Under the pieces are notes generated by a model, which was not told the origin of the DNA, did no database searches, and was given only the letters and a program-made list of their open reading frames with translations. A program made the position numbers and the translations under genes. From a bacterium (lineage in GTDB: Bacteria > Actinomycetota > Acidimicrobiia > Acidimicrobiales > Ilumatobacteraceae), in NCBI GenBank assembly GCA_029977615.1, contig JAPOKO010000001.1, positions 112,043-176,042 on the forward strand: DNA of 64,000 nucleotides. The letters run 5' to 3'. Shown piece by piece: positions 7,625 through 18,697 of this stretch. The stretch's first letter is position 1. Every line of letters begins with the position of its first letter.

Positions 7625-10504
7625 CTAATGCTTCTTTTTCAACAGAGGCCCAAGGAACTTACCGGTGTAACTCCCCTTCACCTTTGCGACATCTTCTGGC
7701 GTGCCTTCGGCGATGATTCGACCTCCGCCGTCTCCGCCTTCTGGACCCATATCGATGATCCAGTCCGCAGTTTTAATGACATCCAGGTTGTGTTCAATAA
7801 CCAAAACCGTGTTTCCAGTTTCGACAAGACGAGCAAGCACCGTTAATAATCGACGCACATCTTCAAAATGCAAACCGGTGGTTGGCTCATCAAGCAGATA
7901 AATCGTTCGACCAGTGCTGCGCTTAGCTAGCTCTGCTGCAAGTTTTACACGCTGTGCTTCTCCGCCCGACAACGTTGGAGCCGATTGACCCAATCGCACG
8001 TACCCCAAACCAACATCAAGCAGCGTTTGCATGTGACGACCGATTCGAGGTTGATTAGCAAAGAAGTCAACAGCTTCAGAAATCGGCATGTCCAGAATTT
8101 GAGAAATGTTTTTTCCCTTAAACAGGATGTCTAATGTGTCGCGGTTGTATCGCTCGCCTTTGCACACATCGCACGGCACATACACATCCGGCAAGAACAC
8201 CATTTCAATTTTGATCGTTCCGTCACCCGAGCATGCCTCGCAACGACCCCCGGGAACATTGAAGCTGAATCTTCCCGGTTGATAACCACGTACCTTCGCC
8301 TCAGGAGTAGTTGCGAACAACTTGCGAATGTCGTCAAAAACTCCGGTGTAGGTCGCTGGGTTTGAACGAGGCGTTCTACCAATCGGAGATTGATCCATAT
8401 CAATTACTTTGTCGAGGTGTTGCACTCCGTCTACGGCCGTGTGCTTGCCTGGCGCATCTTTTGACTTGTAGATCTTCTGCATGAGTGAAGGTAACAAAAT
8501 GTCGCGAATCAATGTGCTCTTACCGCTACCCGACACACCGGTAACTGCGACGAACAAACCCAATGGAATCTTTGCTGTGAGGTTCTGCAAGTTATGTTCA
8601 CGTGCTCCACGAATGGTAAGCCACTCCTTCTTTGGAGCGCGCCTTTCAGCTGGCACAGGAACGAACTTCTTTCCACTCAGATATTGGCCAGTAATTGATT
8701 TAGCTACCTTTTCGATACCGGCAACTTCACCGCTGTACACCACTTCGCCACCGTGTTCACCAGCACCGGGACCGATATCCACGATCCAATCAGAAGCACG
8801 AATGGTGTCTTCGTCATGTTCAACAACCATGACTGTGTTCCCGAGATCTCGAAGCCGAACAAGAGTTTCTATCAATCGATGATTGTCGCGTTGATGTAAA
8901 CCGATACTTGGTTCGTCCAAAACGTACAAGGTTCCGACCAACCCAGACCCAATTTGGCTTGCGAGGCGAATTCGTTGCGCCTCACCTCCAGCCAACGTTG
9001 CTGCAGCTCGTGACAACGTTAGGTAGTCAAGTCCTACCGAAAGGAGAAATCCAAGCCGCGCATTGATTTCCTTTGTGATGCGTTCTGCGATCATCTTGTC
9101 GCGATCACCAAGTTTCAGTCCCCTTAAAAACTCTGCAGATTTCCCAATTGACAGATCACAAATCTCGCTCAAACTCTTACCGTTAACTTTCACAGCAAGT
9201 GAAGACGGTTTAAGTCGTTGACCCTTACATGCCTTACAAGGCGCTTCGCGCATGTAACTTTCGAATTGCTCACGTGAATAATCACCCTCAGCGCTTTCGT
9301 GACGACGCTTTATCCACGGCACAACACCTTCATACGAAGTGCTGTACTCGCGCGACCGGCCGTAACGATTTTTATACTTCACCAACAATGCGTCGCCTGC
9401 TCCGTGCATGATGATGTTCTTGTTTTTATCGGAGAGCTTTTCCCACTTCACGTTAAGAGGAATGGAATACTCGTCAGCCACCGCTTCTAGCATGCGCTGG
9501 AAATACTGCGTGTGCGCAGATCGCCAAGGCGCAATCGCTCCTTGAAGAATTGATAACTCTGGATCAGGTACGACGAGCTCTTCTTCAACTTCGTATCGCG
9601 TTCCTAAACCCAGGCAAGTCTCGCAAGCGCCAAATGGAGAATTGAACGAGAAATTACGAGGCGCAAGTTCTTCAAAACTTGCGCTGCATTTTGGGCACGC
9701 CATGTGTTGGCTAAACGTGATGACTTCACCTTGCTCGTCACCTTTACCGCTCATGATTTCTATACCGGCAACACCGTCGGCAAGTTTCAGGGCTGTCTCG
9801 AGGCTGTCGGTCAAACGTCGATTGATTCCAGCCTTTTGAACAAGACGGTCAACGATGATGTCAATACTGTGGTTCTCGTAGCGTGCAAGTTTGTCGCCTC
9901 TTTTCAAAAATTCCGAAATGTCAACAACTTGATCATCGATACGAGCACGGGAGTAACCCTGAGCAAGAAGTTCGCCTAGAAGATTCTCGTACTCTCCCTT
10001 ACGACCACGAACCACAGGCGCCAAAACCTGAAATCTGGTTCCTGCTGGGAGTTCTAAGATCCGATCAACTATTTGCTGAGGAGTCTGGCGCTGCAATGCG
10101 ATGCCATCTTTAGGGCAATGCTGAACACCAATTCGCGCCCAAAGCAACCGCAAGTAGTCATAGATCTCGGTGATCGTGCCAACTGTGGAACGGGGATTCT
10201 TAGATGCAGTCTTTTGGTCAATTGAAATCGCTGGCGACAAACCCTCAATTACATCGACATCTGGCTTGTCCATTTGCCCAAGAAACTGCCGCGCGTAAGC
10301 GCTGAGCGACTCAACGTAACGACGCTGACCTTCGGCATAAATGGTGTCGAAGGCCAAACTGCTCTTACCGCTCCCTGAAAGACCGGTGAGTGCAATCAAC
10401 TTGTCTCGAGGAACTTCAACATTGATGTTTTTAAGATTGTGCTCTCGCGCACCACGAACGGAAATTACTCCCGCCGAATAAGCAGGCTTCTTCGCTGGAG
10501 GCAT
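7625..10504 (-). CDS. uvrA: Excinuclease ABC subunit A
   Basis: Damage-sensing ATPase that delivers UvrB to lesions. The 959-aa protein has two ABC ATPase halves: Walker [10 protein letters not shown] near residue 42 and [10 protein letters not shown] in the second half, and signatures LAGGEAQR and LSGGEAQR. Zinc-finger cysteines are seen in CPKC...CETC and in CEAC...CDVCKG. The length is normal. It lies 20 bp downstream of uvrB and 3 bp upstream of uvrC, so uvrB-uvrA-uvrC form one transcription unit, which is more compact than in Mycobacterium, where uvrC lies elsewhere. Confidence 0.97.
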   Translation of the reverse strand: MPPAKKPAYSAGVISVRGAREHNLKNINVEVPRDKLIALTGLSGSGKSSLAFDTIYAEGQRRYVESLSAYARQFLGQMDKPDVDVIEGLSPAISIDQKTASKNPRSTVGTITEIYDYLRLLWARIGVQHCPKDGIALQRQTPQQIVDRILELPAGTRFQVLAPVVRGRKGEYENLLGELLAQGYSRARIDDQVVDISEFLKRGDKLARYENHSIDIIVDRLVQKAGINRRLTDSLETALKLADGVAGIEIMSGKGDEQGEVITFSQHMACPKCSASFEELAPRNFSFNSPFGACETCLGLGTRYEVEEELVVPDPELSILQGAIAPWRSAHTQYFQRMLEAVADEYSIPLNVKWEKLSDKNKNIIMHGAGDALLVKYKNRYGRSREYSTSYEGVVPWIKRRHESAEGDYSREQFESYMREAPCKACKGQRLKPSSLAVKVNGKSLSEICDLSIGKSAEFLRGLKLGDRDKMIAERITKEINARLGFLLSVGLDYLTLSRAAATLAGGEAQRIRLASQIGSGLVGTLYVLDEPSIGLHQRDNHRLIETLVRLRDLGNTVMVVEHDEDTIRASDWIVDIGPGAGEHGGEVVYSGEVAGIEKVAKSITGQYLSGKKFVPVPAERRAPKKEWLTIRGAREHNLQNLTAKIPLGLFVAVTGVSGSGKSTLIRDILLPSLMQKIYKSKDAPGKHTAVDGVQHLDKVIDMDQSPIGRTPRSNPATYTGVFDDIRKLFATTPEAKVRGYQPGRFSFNVPGGRCEACSGDGTIKIEMVFLPDVYVPCDVCKGERYNRDTLDILFKGKNISQILDMPISEAVDFFANQPRIGRHMQTLLDVGLGYVRLGQSAPTLSGGEAQRVKLAAELAKRSTGRTIYLLDEPTTGLHFEDVRRLLTVLARLVETGNTVLVIEHNLDVIKTADWIIDMGPEGGDGGGRIIAEGTPEDVAKVKGSYTGKFLGPLLKKKH

Positions 10505-10524
10505 GACAGCAGACTACTTTCTCT

Positions 10525-12555
10525 CTACTTAGCGTCGCGAAGTTCGCGTCGTAAATCTTTGATTTCATCACGAAGACGAGCCGCATATTCAAACTTCAAC
10601 TCCGCGGCTGCGAGATTCATCTCTTCCTCTAGGGTTTGTATCAGTCGACCGAGTTCCTGCTGTGGCAAGGAACGCAATTCGTTCACAACCTTTTCACGCT
10701 CACGGTCACGACGTCCGCCCTTCGTAGTGGATGTGGCACTTTCGGACGGACGGAGTACGGACAAAATATCTCCGACTGCCTTGCGAATGGTCTGAGGATT
10801 GATGTTGTGTTCCTTGTTATAAGCGAGCTGACGCTCTCGTCGACGCTGTGTTTCACCAATTGCACGGTCCATGGACGGAGTGCGCTTATCGGCGTACATC
10901 ACCACCTGGCCATTTACGTTTCGAGCGGCGCGTCCAATCATCTGAATCAGAGAAGTTTCACTGCGGAGAAACCCTTCCTTGTCAGCATCGAGGATTGCTA
11001 CGAGCGAAACTTCGGGTAAGTCCAAACCTTCGCGAAGCAAGTTGATACCCACAAGAACATCAAATTCACCAAGGCGTAGCGCTCGCAGAATTTCAATTCG
11101 TTGAATGGTGTCGATATTTGAATGCAAATATCGAACCTTCAAGCCCTGTTCAAGCAAATATTCGCTCAAATCTTCAGCCATTTTCTTAGTCAAGGTTGTA
11201 ATCAGCACCCGATCGCCAGCTTCAACCCTGCCGTTCACCATTTCAATGATGTCGTCGATCTGGCCCTTAGTTGGTCTCACAATCACTTCAGGATCGACCA
11301 ATCCCGTTGGACGAACAATCTGCTCAACAACTTGCTGGCTAGTTGTGATTTCAAATTTCGCAGGTGTTGCAGAAAGGAAAATGCACTGATTAATCCTTTG
11401 CATTGCTTCTTCAAATTGAAGCGGTCGGTTATCTGCGGCAGAGGGCAATCTGAACCCATGCTCAATGAGAGTCTCCTTGCGACTGCGATCTCCGGCGAAT
11501 TGGCCATGTAGTTGCGGAATCGTCACGTGGCTTTCGTCGACCACCAGCAAGTAATCGTCCGGAAAATAATCCAGCAACGTAAAAGGCGGCTCTCCAGGCG
11601 ACCGGCCATCAATGTGCATTGAGTAGTTCTCAATACCGTTACAAAATCCGACTTCAGCGATCATCTCAAGGTCATATTGAGTGCGCATCCTCAGCCGCTG
11701 TGCCTCTAGCAACTTGCCTTCCGTTTCAAATTGCTTTAGACGCACCTGCAACTCGTGTTCTATACCGAGAACGGCCTTCCTCATGCGTTCATCGCCAGCA
11801 ACATAATGCGTTGCCGGAAAGATCAACACCTCACTCATATCGTTCACGGTCTCTCCTGTTAAGGCATCAACAATCGTGATTCGCTCAACAGTGTCACCGA
11901 ACATTTCAATTCGAGTGACAGTCTCGTCATAAGCGGGCTGCACTTCGATGGTGTCGCCGCGTACGCGGAAATTACCGCGTCCAAGAGTCATGTCATTGCG
12001 GTCGTACTGCAGGTCAACAAGACGGCGAAGCAAACTCCGTTGGTCATAATCAACACCTACGTGAAGTTCTAGAAGGTTTCCCCGATATTCCTCAGGATTA
12101 CCCATTCCGTAAATACAACTGACAGACGCCACAACAATGGTGTCTCGACGCGTAAGCAATGCAGCCGTCGCTGAATGTCGCAAACGATCTATTTCGTCGT
12201 TTACCGAGGAATCTTTTTCGATAAACGTATCGCTTGATGCAATGTAGGCCTCTGGCTGGTAATAGTCGTAGTAACTAACGAAATACTCAACACGATTTTT
12301 AGGAAAAAACTCTTTCATCTCTTGGGCTAATTGAGCAGCGAGACTCTTGTTCGGAGCGAGAATCAGTGTCGGTCGTTGCACCTTTTCAATGGTCCAGGCA
12401 ACGGTTGCCGATTTACCTGAGCCGGTAATTCCAAGAAGTGTTTGAAACCTGTCGCCTCGCTCAATACCTTCGGCCAACTGAGCTATTGCTTTCGGTTGAT
12501 CTCCTGCTGGCTGATAATCGGATACCACCTGAAAGCGTTGATTGTCAACGGTCAC
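10525..12555 (-). CDS. uvrB: Excinuclease ABC subunit B
   Basis: DNA-loading helicase-like ATPase that verifies damage and recruits UvrC. The 676-aa protein has Walker A GITGSGKS, the beta-hairpin region [10 protein letters not shown], helicase motifs including DESH, IGRAARN in motif VI and a C-terminal UVR motif (about residues 630-665). The start is the GTG at 12555 because the N-terminal sequence [19 protein letters not shown] is family-typical. The coaE stop overlaps this GTG by one base (TAGTG), and a GAAGAAGAG ribosome site lies just upstream; the longer in-frame reading overlaps coaE out of frame. Confidence 0.96.
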   Translation of the reverse strand: MTVDNQRFQVVSDYQPAGDQPKAIAQLAEGIERGDRFQTLLGITGSGKSATVAWTIEKVQRPTLILAPNKSLAAQLAQEMKEFFPKNRVEYFVSYYDYYQPEAYIASSDTFIEKDSSVNDEIDRLRHSATAALLTRRDTIVVASVSCIYGMGNPEEYRGNLLELHVGVDYDQRSLLRRLVDLQYDRNDMTLGRGNFRVRGDTIEVQPAYDETVTRIEMFGDTVERITIVDALTGETVNDMSEVLIFPATHYVAGDERMRKAVLGIEHELQVRLKQFETEGKLLEAQRLRMRTQYDLEMIAEVGFCNGIENYSMHIDGRSPGEPPFTLLDYFPDDYLLVVDESHVTIPQLHGQFAGDRSRKETLIEHGFRLPSAADNRPLQFEEAMQRINQCIFLSATPAKFEITTSQQVVEQIVRPTGLVDPEVIVRPTKGQIDDIIEMVNGRVEAGDRVLITTLTKKMAEDLSEYLLEQGLKVRYLHSNIDTIQRIEILRALRLGEFDVLVGINLLREGLDLPEVSLVAILDADKEGFLRSETSLIQMIGRAARNVNGQVVMYADKRTPSMDRAIGETQRRRERQLAYNKEHNINPQTIRKAVGDILSVLRPSESATSTTKGGRRDREREKVVNELRSLPQQELGRLIQTLEEEMNLAAAELKFEYAARLRDEIKDLRRELRDAK

Positions 12556-13187
12556 TAATTGCTCTTCTTCGAGAGTGCGCCAGCACCTTGCTGAGCATTG
12601 GGAAGTGTCGCAAACCAATCCCACACCTCATCAACCTGTGGCGTGAGCGCATCGATATCCCCGCTGTTATCAATCACTCGATCAGCAACTTTCAGACGCT
12701 CATCGCGACTCGCTTGACTAGCCATACGACGTCTTGCATCGTCTTCGTTCATATTTCGAAACTGCACCAGTCGCGAGATTGCAACTTCAGGGTCAACATC
12801 AACAATGACCAAACCCGATAGACCTTCTCGCGGGTTCTCCACCAATAACGGCATATCAAGAATGACAATCTTGTCCGAGTCCATGTATTCAGCGATCAAA
12901 CGCATAATTTCAGATCCAATTGCTGGATGCATAATGGCGTTCAATTTCTTCAACATCTCTGGGTCGCTGAAAACCAATTGAGCAACCTTTGTTCGATCTA
13001 GCTCTCCAGATTCAAGCAACACATCGCCGAACTCGTCGACCATTTTCTGGAGCACGGCAGAACCTTTTTGCTGCAATTGCCTAGCAATGCCATCACCATC
13101 GATGATGACTGCGCCCTTCCGCGCAAACAGCGCAGAAACCGAAGACTTTCCTGACCCAATTGCGCCTGTAAGCCCAATCAATTTCAT
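12555..13187 (-). CDS. coaE: Dephospho-CoA kinase
   Basis: Phosphorylates dephospho-CoA, the last step of coenzyme A synthesis. The 210-aa protein has P-loop GAIGSGKSS (residues 9-17), DGDGIAR substrate residues and the lid block around NEDDARRRM. The order rpsA-coaE-uvrB is conserved across actinobacteria. It is preceded by a strong hairpin after rpsA and overlaps uvrB by one base. Confidence 0.95.
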   Translation of the reverse strand: MKLIGLTGAIGSGKSSVSALFARKGAVIIDGDGIARQLQQKGSAVLQKMVDEFGDVLLESGELDRTKVAQLVFSDPEMLKKLNAIMHPAIGSEIMRLIAEYMDSDKIVILDMPLLVENPREGLSGLVIVDVDPEVAISRLVQFRNMNEDDARRRMASQASRDERLKVADRVIDNSGDIDALTPQVDEVWDWFATLPNAQQGAGALSKKSN

Positions 13188-13207
13188 ATGTCTCCGATGA
13201 ACATCTG

Positions 13208-13237
13208 AGCTGCGCTCGCCCCCTGACGAGCGCAGCT
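13208..13237 (-). terminator. Strong hairpin after rpsA
   Basis: A perfect 11-bp inverted repeat (13208-13218 AGCTGCGCTCG with 13227-13237 CGAGCGCAGCT) with an 8-nt loop begins 8 nt after the rpsA stop and ends 20 nt before coaE. No U-tract follows. It probably attenuates or terminates the rpsA transcript, as with U-less actinobacterial terminators. Confidence 0.6.
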
Positions 13238-13245
13238 ACAGAAAA

Positions 13246-14574
13246 CTATGCGCTTGGAGCTTCTGGTTCAACAGCAGGAACTTCAGCTGCAGCTTCTGCT
13301 GGTGCCCCAGTTGTTGCTGCGTTGTCGAAGTACTCAGACCACGCTGCTTCGCGAGCGCTGTCATCTCCGCCCACCCAGTTGCCTTGATCGTCCACTTGGA
13401 ATTGTCCGCGGTATTCCTCAGCCAATTCTCCACCTTCAGCAGCCTGCTTAATGGACAGGCTGATGCGACGACGTGCGAGATCGAGATCAATGATCTTGAC
13501 CCACAGCTCTTCGCCTGGTGTAACAACTTGCTCTGGCGCTTCAACGTGGTGCGCTGACATTTCAGAAATGTGTACGAGGCCTTCAATACCGTCGCCAACT
13601 TGAACGAACGCACCGAATGGAACCAACTTGGTCACGCGACCGTACACCAACTGAGCAACTTGGTGACCGTTGGCAAACTCTTGCCAAGGATCTTGCTGCG
13701 TTGCCTTCAACGAGAGACTGATGCGCTCGCGATCCATGTCGACTTCAAGAACCTTCACAGTTACTTCGTCGCCAATGTTGACCACTGCTGTTGGGTTGTC
13801 TACATGCTTCCACGACAATTCGGAAACGTGAATGAGTCCGTCCATGCCACCCAAGTCAACGAATGCACCGAAAGCAACAACGCTTGAGATGCGACCTGTG
13901 CGGACTTCGCCAACCTTGAGATGTGTCAAGAACTCATCGCGTGCGCCACGTTGATTCTGCTCGAGCAAGGTACGACGTGAAAGAACAACGTTGTTGCGAT
14001 TGCGGTCGAGCTCAAGAATCTTTGCAGTGATGCGCTGACCAATATAAGGAGCAAGGTCACGAACGCGACGCAGTTCAACGAGTGAGGCTGGAAGGAACCC
14101 GCGAAGACCGATGTCAACGATGAGTCCGCCCTTAACAACTTCAATGACGAGACCTTCAACGGTTCCATCTGCGGCCTTAACTTTTTCGATGTCGCCCCAA
14201 GCACGCTCGTATTGCGCACGCTTCTTAGAAAGCAATAAACGGCCCTCTTTATCTTCGAGGGTAAGAACAAGCGTTTCAATCTTCTCGCCCAACTTCACAA
14301 TTTCGTGTGGGTCAATGTCGTTGCGAATTGACAATTCGCGAGCAAGGATGACACCTTCGGTCTTGTAACCGATTTCAACCAGTACTTCGTCGCGTGTAAT
14401 GCGAACGACTGTTCCGGTTACGAGTTGGCCGTCTTTGAGCTCAACAAGAGTTCCGCCAATCGCGTCTGCAAACGACTGCGAAAGATCACGCTCAGTAATT
14501 TGGCGTGGTGTGTAATTTCCTTCTGAGTCGAAGGTTCCCATTGGTGGGGATTGCATGGTCTGGAGATCTGACAT
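13246..14574 (-). CDS. rpsA: 30S ribosomal protein S1
   Basis: mRNA-binding ribosomal protein, 442 aa, with four S1 (OB-fold) repeats at roughly residues 45-115, 130-195, 215-285 and 300-370. Repeats 3 and 4 carry the classic FGAFVDLGGMDGLIHVSE and FGAFVQVGDGIEGLVHISE signatures. Four repeats is the usual actinobacterial form, against six in E. coli. The C-terminal tail is short, acidic and alanine/proline-rich. The gene has a 92-bp leader with two tandem hairpins and a terminator-like hairpin behind it, suggesting a separately controlled transcript. Confidence 0.96.
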   Translation of the reverse strand: MSDLQTMQSPPMGTFDSEGNYTPRQITERDLSQSFADAIGGTLVELKDGQLVTGTVVRITRDEVLVEIGYKTEGVILARELSIRNDIDPHEIVKLGEKIETLVLTLEDKEGRLLLSKKRAQYERAWGDIEKVKAADGTVEGLVIEVVKGGLIVDIGLRGFLPASLVELRRVRDLAPYIGQRITAKILELDRNRNNVVLSRRTLLEQNQRGARDEFLTHLKVGEVRTGRISSVVAFGAFVDLGGMDGLIHVSELSWKHVDNPTAVVNIGDEVTVKVLEVDMDRERISLSLKATQQDPWQEFANGHQVAQLVYGRVTKLVPFGAFVQVGDGIEGLVHISEMSAHHVEAPEQVVTPGEELWVKIIDLDLARRRISLSIKQAAEGGELAEEYRGQFQVDDQGNWVGGDDSAREAAWSEYFDNAATTGAPAEAAAEVPAVEPEAPSA

Positions 14575-14608
14575 TGGTAAGTACTTTCGGTGGATAGGAG
14601 AGATGGAC

Positions 14609-14638
14609 CCTCTTGTGAGAGGCCCTACCGGCGGTAGG
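14609..14638 (-). promoter_or_regulatory. Tandem hairpins in the rpsA leader
   Basis: Two adjacent stem-loops: CCTCT-TGTG-AGAGG (14609-14622) and CCTACC-GGC-GGTAGG (14624-14638). They lie between the methyltransferase stop and the rpsA ATG, 34 nt upstream of the latter. They may terminate the upstream transcript or act as an rpsA leader structure; S1 is autogenously controlled in other bacteria. No T-run is present. Confidence 0.4.
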
Positions 14639-14666
14639 ACAGGGTGTCACGCTATCAGCGCCCGCT

Positions 14667-15404
14667 CTATCTGGACTTGGCTACGACAAGGAATTCGGGC
14701 AATTCAGTACTGCATTCAGCATTGGAATACCGCCCTGGCTCAACGCTGGAAATACTCAAAATGTCGAATCCAGCCAAATTGAACACCAAGCGCAACTCCC
14801 GTGGCGTGTAACAACCAGTCCACAAATCGACGTTTTTCACTTCTCCAAGCTCATTGCGGATTTCAGTGGTTTCGTGACTCACTCCACTGAGAGCATCAAA
14901 GTCGGCATCGCCGTGATGTTTCACGGAGAAATAGGCATTGAAGGCCGACAGGACGAGAACCCCTTGTTCTTTCATGGACTTGCGGATGCCAGCGAGAATC
15001 TCGACATCGTGTTGATCGTCAATCATCAATCCAAATGCGCCTTGGCACAGACAGATTGCAAAATCAAACTTCGCATGAAGCGATGCGTGATTGATGAGAT
15101 CACGTGCATCAAGCCGCAAGAACTCTGTATTGCTACGAAATTCTGCAGCGGAGTTTTTCTGTGCTATGTCGATGAAGTCTTGACTCACATCGATACCGGT
15201 TACATGCATTCCCCGACGCGCAAGTTCCAAACTGTGACGACCTGGTCCACAGCCAACATCAATGAACACACTTCCAATCGCCGCGCCTGTGACTTCGAGA
15301 ATGAAATCAACTTCTTGATTTGTTCCTTTGGTGAAGGAGTACCTGAGGTACGCATCCTTCATATGGCTCGCTAAATCTTCGAACCAATGATCCCGATCAG
15401 ACAT
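14667..15404 (-). CDS. Class I SAM-dependent methyltransferase
   Basis: 245-aa methyltransferase of the Methyltransf_25 type. Motif I is FIDVGCGPGRHSLEL, followed by VTGIDVS (motif II acidic strand) and FDFAICLCQGAFGLM (motif IV). The start is the ATG at 15404, 4 nt after the polA stop, because earlier in-frame starts lie inside polA and the protein aligns from MSDRDHWFEDLA. The substrate is not evident; a small-molecule substrate is more likely than DNA. It is probably cotranscribed with polA and ends before the rpsA leader. Confidence 0.8.
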   Translation of the reverse strand: MSDRDHWFEDLASHMKDAYLRYSFTKGTNQEVDFILEVTGAAIGSVFIDVGCGPGRHSLELARRGMHVTGIDVSQDFIDIAQKNSAAEFRSNTEFLRLDARDLINHASLHAKFDFAICLCQGAFGLMIDDQHDVEILAGIRKSMKEQGVLVLSAFNAYFSVKHHGDADFDALSGVSHETTEIRNELGEVKNVDLWTGCYTPRELRLVFNLAGFDILSISSVEPGRYSNAECSTELPEFLVVAKSR

Positions 15405-15408
15405 CTCG

Positions 15409-18096
15409 TTATGCCTTCGCCGAAGCCCAGCTGTCACCCCACGCAGCATTAACTTCAAGCGGCACTTTCAGCGATGCAGCATTCTTCATCTCGTGAAGAA
15501 CTATCTCATTTACTTGATCTTTCTCATTTACAGGACATTCCACGAGCACTTCGTCATGCACTTGCAAAATGACAGCACTCTTTAGTTTTGCTTTCTCAAG
15601 AGATTGATCAATGTGAACCAAAGCAATTTTGAAGATGTCGGCTGCCAATCCTTGGATTCCGGCATTCATTGCCTGTCGCTCGCCCGCTTGCTTAATTCGG
15701 AAATTGGGATTATTGAGTTCCGGGATTTGTCGACGACGACCAAACAATGTTTCGGTGTAACCCTTTGCTCTCGCTTGCTCAATCGTGTCATCCATGTATT
15801 GCTTCACGTTCGGGAATGCCGAAAAATACGCATCCAGAATTTCGCTGGCTTCTCCAACCCCAACACTGAGACGCTGACTCAACCCGAAGGCTTCCATGCC
15901 ATATGCCAGACCGTAGGAAATCATCTTTGCTTGTGAGCGCATGTCAGGTGTGACGCTCGCTGCATCAACTCCGAATACTCGAGCCGCAGTGGCTCTGTGA
16001 ATGTCGATGCCGCGATTGAAGGCGTCAATCAACCCCGGATCATTTGCAAGGTGTGCGATACAACGCAATTCAATTTGGTTGTAGTCCGCAACCATGAGCA
16101 AATAACCATCTTGTGGAATGAATGCTGTTCGAAAAACTTTGCCTTCATCCGACCGAATTGGGATGTTGTGTAGGTTCGGCGCATCGCTGCTCAATCGACC
16201 AGTTCGAGCCACGGTTTGATTGAAGGTGGCATGAATTCGCCCATCTGGTTGTATGGCATCAAGCAAACCTTGGCCATACGTTCCGCGCAACTTTTCAAAC
16301 TCGCGATACTCCAATAACTGATCAATGAATTCAGGCCATTGATCCCGAATCTTCTCAAGCGTTGCTGCATCAGTGCTGAATCCAGTTTTTGTCTTCTTGC
16401 CAGGCGAAAGTTTTTTATCTTCGTACAGAATTTGCCGTAATTGTGTTGGCGAATTCAGATTGAAAGGCTTCCCCGCCAGTTCGTGCAGTACCACCGTGAG
16501 ACGCTTCGTCTCGTGAACTAGATGATCGTTAATTGCTGTCAGCTGTTTCTTGTCTACAAGCACTCCAACATGTTCCATTTTTGCCAACACTCGAATGAGC
16601 GGCAATTCAACGTTGTTGTATAAATCGGCTACGCCTTGAGCATCAATTTCTTTTGCGAGCGCTGAAATGACTCGACTAACAGCTATTGCAACATTCGATG
16701 CATCTGAAGATGAATTCGGCACTTCAGATTCAAAACTGAGTTGACCATCAATAGTTGCGCCATCGACGCGCGCGGAGATGCGATCTTCTGTGTACCGGGC
16801 AAGCACTTCGTGCGCCTCCAACTTTGATTGCGCAGGTTCTAGTAAGTAGGCAGCGATAGCTGTATCGAATCCAATTCTTGGAATATCAATTTTGCGGTCA
16901 AGAAACCAGCGAAGCATCGGTTTCATATTGTGACCAGAGATAGCTGACGATTTGGCGAAGCGTGCAAGCACAGACTGCTCTTCAAGCACTACTGCCGGGA
17001 TCCAAGCAACGTGATTCACCTGTTTTTCCGTGACCACTGCAATGCCTTCAATTTTTCGTTGTGCCTCGTTCAACCAACCCGCGGCAAGGATAATTCCGAA
17101 ATCTCGTTCAGCCCGATCTAATGCAGCAATGGCTTCTTGAGCGTTATTGATAGCTGTTGTCGAAACTTCTATAGCAGTCGATGTCGGTTTCGCATCGGAA
17201 ACAGACGCTGCGGCCTCTTCACTAATAAACCGACCGAAAGCTTCTTTAGTTCGTGCAAGCATTGACTTGAATTCCAAAGTTTCGAACCACTTTTGCAAAG
17301 CTTGAACGTCGGGCTTTGGAGTGGAATCCAACACATTGATGCCAAGAGGTGCATCGCGCCTAAGCACCATGATCTTCGCGTTACGTAAAACTCTTTCGCG
17401 ACTTGAATGCAAAGAGTCCTTCAACTTAGGAGTCTGTTGATCTGCTGCATCAAAGATTGCTTCAAGTGACCCATATTGGTTGATGAGTTTTGCGGCTGTC
17501 TTTTCTCCAACCCCGGGCACTCCTTCGAGGTTGTCGCTCGGATCTCCGCGCAAGGCCGCATAGTCGGGATATTGCGCTGGCGTCACACCCGTTCGTTCAA
17601 CGATGCCTGCTTCGTCATATAGCGCATAATCACTAACACCCCGCTTGTTGTACAAAACACGTATCAATGGGTCCTTAACGAGTTGATAGCTATCTCGATC
17701 ACCTGTGACAACAATCAATTCTGAACCCTGCTCCTCAGCACGAGTTGCAATCGTTGCGATCAAATCATCGCCTTCGAAACCAGCGGCATCGATGACAGGT
17801 ATCCCAAATGAAATGAGCAACTCTTTAATGATGTCTAACTGTTGATACAAAATGTCTGGTTGTTGCTCTCGTTGAGCTTTGTATTCAGGAACCGCTTCGT
17901 GCCTGAAGGTCTTTTCTCTCCTGTCGAACACCACGATGACGCCATCTGGCTTGTGATCCTTCACGAGAGTGTTGAGCATGGTGCAAAAGCCATATACCGA
18001 GTTAGTAACTTGACCACTTGCCGTTGCCATGTCAGTAGGCAATGCAAAGAACGCGCGATAAGCCAAAGAGTTGCCATCGAGCGCCATCAATTTCAT
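15409..18096 (-). CDS. polA: DNA polymerase I
   Basis: Gap-filling and Okazaki-processing polymerase, 895 aa. An N-terminal 5'-3' exonuclease/FEN domain (MALDGNSLAYRAFFALP, VVTGDRDSYQL, GVPGVGEKTA) is followed by a degenerate 3'-5' exonuclease domain in which the first DxE pair reads AAGW, and an intact polymerase domain (ADYNQIELR, motif B KMISYGLAYG, motif C QVHDEVLVE). A tyrosine occupies the E. coli F762 position, as in other actinobacteria. The ATG at 18096 follows pdtaR by 13 bp; upstream in-frame starts fall inside pdtaR. Confidence 0.97.
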   Translation of the reverse strand: MKLMALDGNSLAYRAFFALPTDMATASGQVTNSVYGFCTMLNTLVKDHKPDGVIVVFDRREKTFRHEAVPEYKAQREQQPDILYQQLDIIKELLISFGIPVIDAAGFEGDDLIATIATRAEEQGSELIVVTGDRDSYQLVKDPLIRVLYNKRGVSDYALYDEAGIVERTGVTPAQYPDYAALRGDPSDNLEGVPGVGEKTAAKLINQYGSLEAIFDAADQQTPKLKDSLHSSRERVLRNAKIMVLRRDAPLGINVLDSTPKPDVQALQKWFETLEFKSMLARTKEAFGRFISEEAAASVSDAKPTSTAIEVSTTAINNAQEAIAALDRAERDFGIILAAGWLNEAQRKIEGIAVVTEKQVNHVAWIPAVVLEEQSVLARFAKSSAISGHNMKPMLRWFLDRKIDIPRIGFDTAIAAYLLEPAQSKLEAHEVLARYTEDRISARVDGATIDGQLSFESEVPNSSSDASNVAIAVSRVISALAKEIDAQGVADLYNNVELPLIRVLAKMEHVGVLVDKKQLTAINDHLVHETKRLTVVLHELAGKPFNLNSPTQLRQILYEDKKLSPGKKTKTGFSTDAATLEKIRDQWPEFIDQLLEYREFEKLRGTYGQGLLDAIQPDGRIHATFNQTVARTGRLSSDAPNLHNIPIRSDEGKVFRTAFIPQDGYLLMVADYNQIELRCIAHLANDPGLIDAFNRGIDIHRATAARVFGVDAASVTPDMRSQAKMISYGLAYGMEAFGLSQRLSVGVGEASEILDAYFSAFPNVKQYMDDTIEQARAKGYTETLFGRRRQIPELNNPNFRIKQAGERQAMNAGIQGLAADIFKIALVHIDQSLEKAKLKSAVILQVHDEVLVECPVNEKDQVNEIVLHEMKNAASLKVPLEVNAAWGDSWASAKA

Positions 18097-18109
18097 AGCG
18101 TTATGAATA

Positions 18110-18697
18110 TCACGAATTAGGCGTGAGATCGCCGTCAATCACACGCTGCGCAACATCTTTCATTCGCGACCGTGTCGACATGGCTCCCTTTTGAATGAAA
18201 TCGAATGCTGCTTGCTCGGTCATGGAATAGGAGTCGATGAGTATTCCCTTTGCTCGGTCAAGAACTTTTCGCAGTTGTAGTTGCTCATCAAGAGCGTCTC
18301 TCTCTCCACTGAGCAGTTTTATTTCATTGAATCGCCCGATGGCTAATTCAATTGCCGGAACAAGATCTGTCTTTTGGAACGGCTTCACAAGATAGGCCAA
18401 AGCGCCAGCATCACGAGCTTGTTCAATTACTTCGCGTTGACTAAACGCTGTCAACATAACTATTGGACAAATCTTTTCGGAAGAAACCACATGTGCAGCA
18501 GCAAGTCCATCGAGGCCTGGCATCTTGATGTCAAAAATTGCTACGTCAGGTTTGTGTTGACGAACAAGTTCAATCGCAGCATCACCGCGACCCGTATCGG
18601 CAACCACGATGTATCCCTCTTCTTGCAATGTTTCAACAAGGTCTAAACGAATAATTGCTTCGTCTTCTGCAACAACAATTCGAACCGGGTTCGACAT
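18110..18697 (-). CDS. pdtaR: ANTAR-domain response regulator
   Basis: 195-aa REC-ANTAR regulator, orthologous in position and architecture to M. tuberculosis Rv1626 (PdtaR). The receiver domain has acidic E11/D12, phospho-acceptor D56 (AIFDIKMP) and VKPFQK. The C-terminal ANTAR helix bundle (about 130-185, LDRAKGILIDSYSMTEQAAF) binds RNA hairpins as an antiterminator. Its cognate PdtaS-type kinase is not in the window. It overlaps the coiled-coil gene (TGATG) and lies 13 bp before polA, so it is co-transcribed with the replication/repair block. Confidence 0.92.
   Translation of the reverse strand: MSNPVRIVVAEDEAIIRLDLVETLQEEGYIVVADTGRGDAAIELVRQHKPDVAIFDIKMPGLDGLAAAHVVSSEKICPIVMLTAFSQREVIEQARDAGALAYLVKPFQKTDLVPAIELAIGRFNEIKLLSGERDALDEQLQLRKVLDRAKGILIDSYSMTEQAAFDFIQKGAMSTRSRMKDVAQRVIDGDLTPNS

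Noticed and set aside
10525..12624. uvrB starting at 12624
   Set aside because: The extra residues are the out-of-frame reading of coaE; the GTG at 12555 has a ribosome site and the family-typical N-terminus.
15409..18096. Degenerate 3'-5' exonuclease domain of PolA as a novelty
   Set aside because: Loss of proofreading residues and a tyrosine at the F762 position are usual for actinobacterial PolA.
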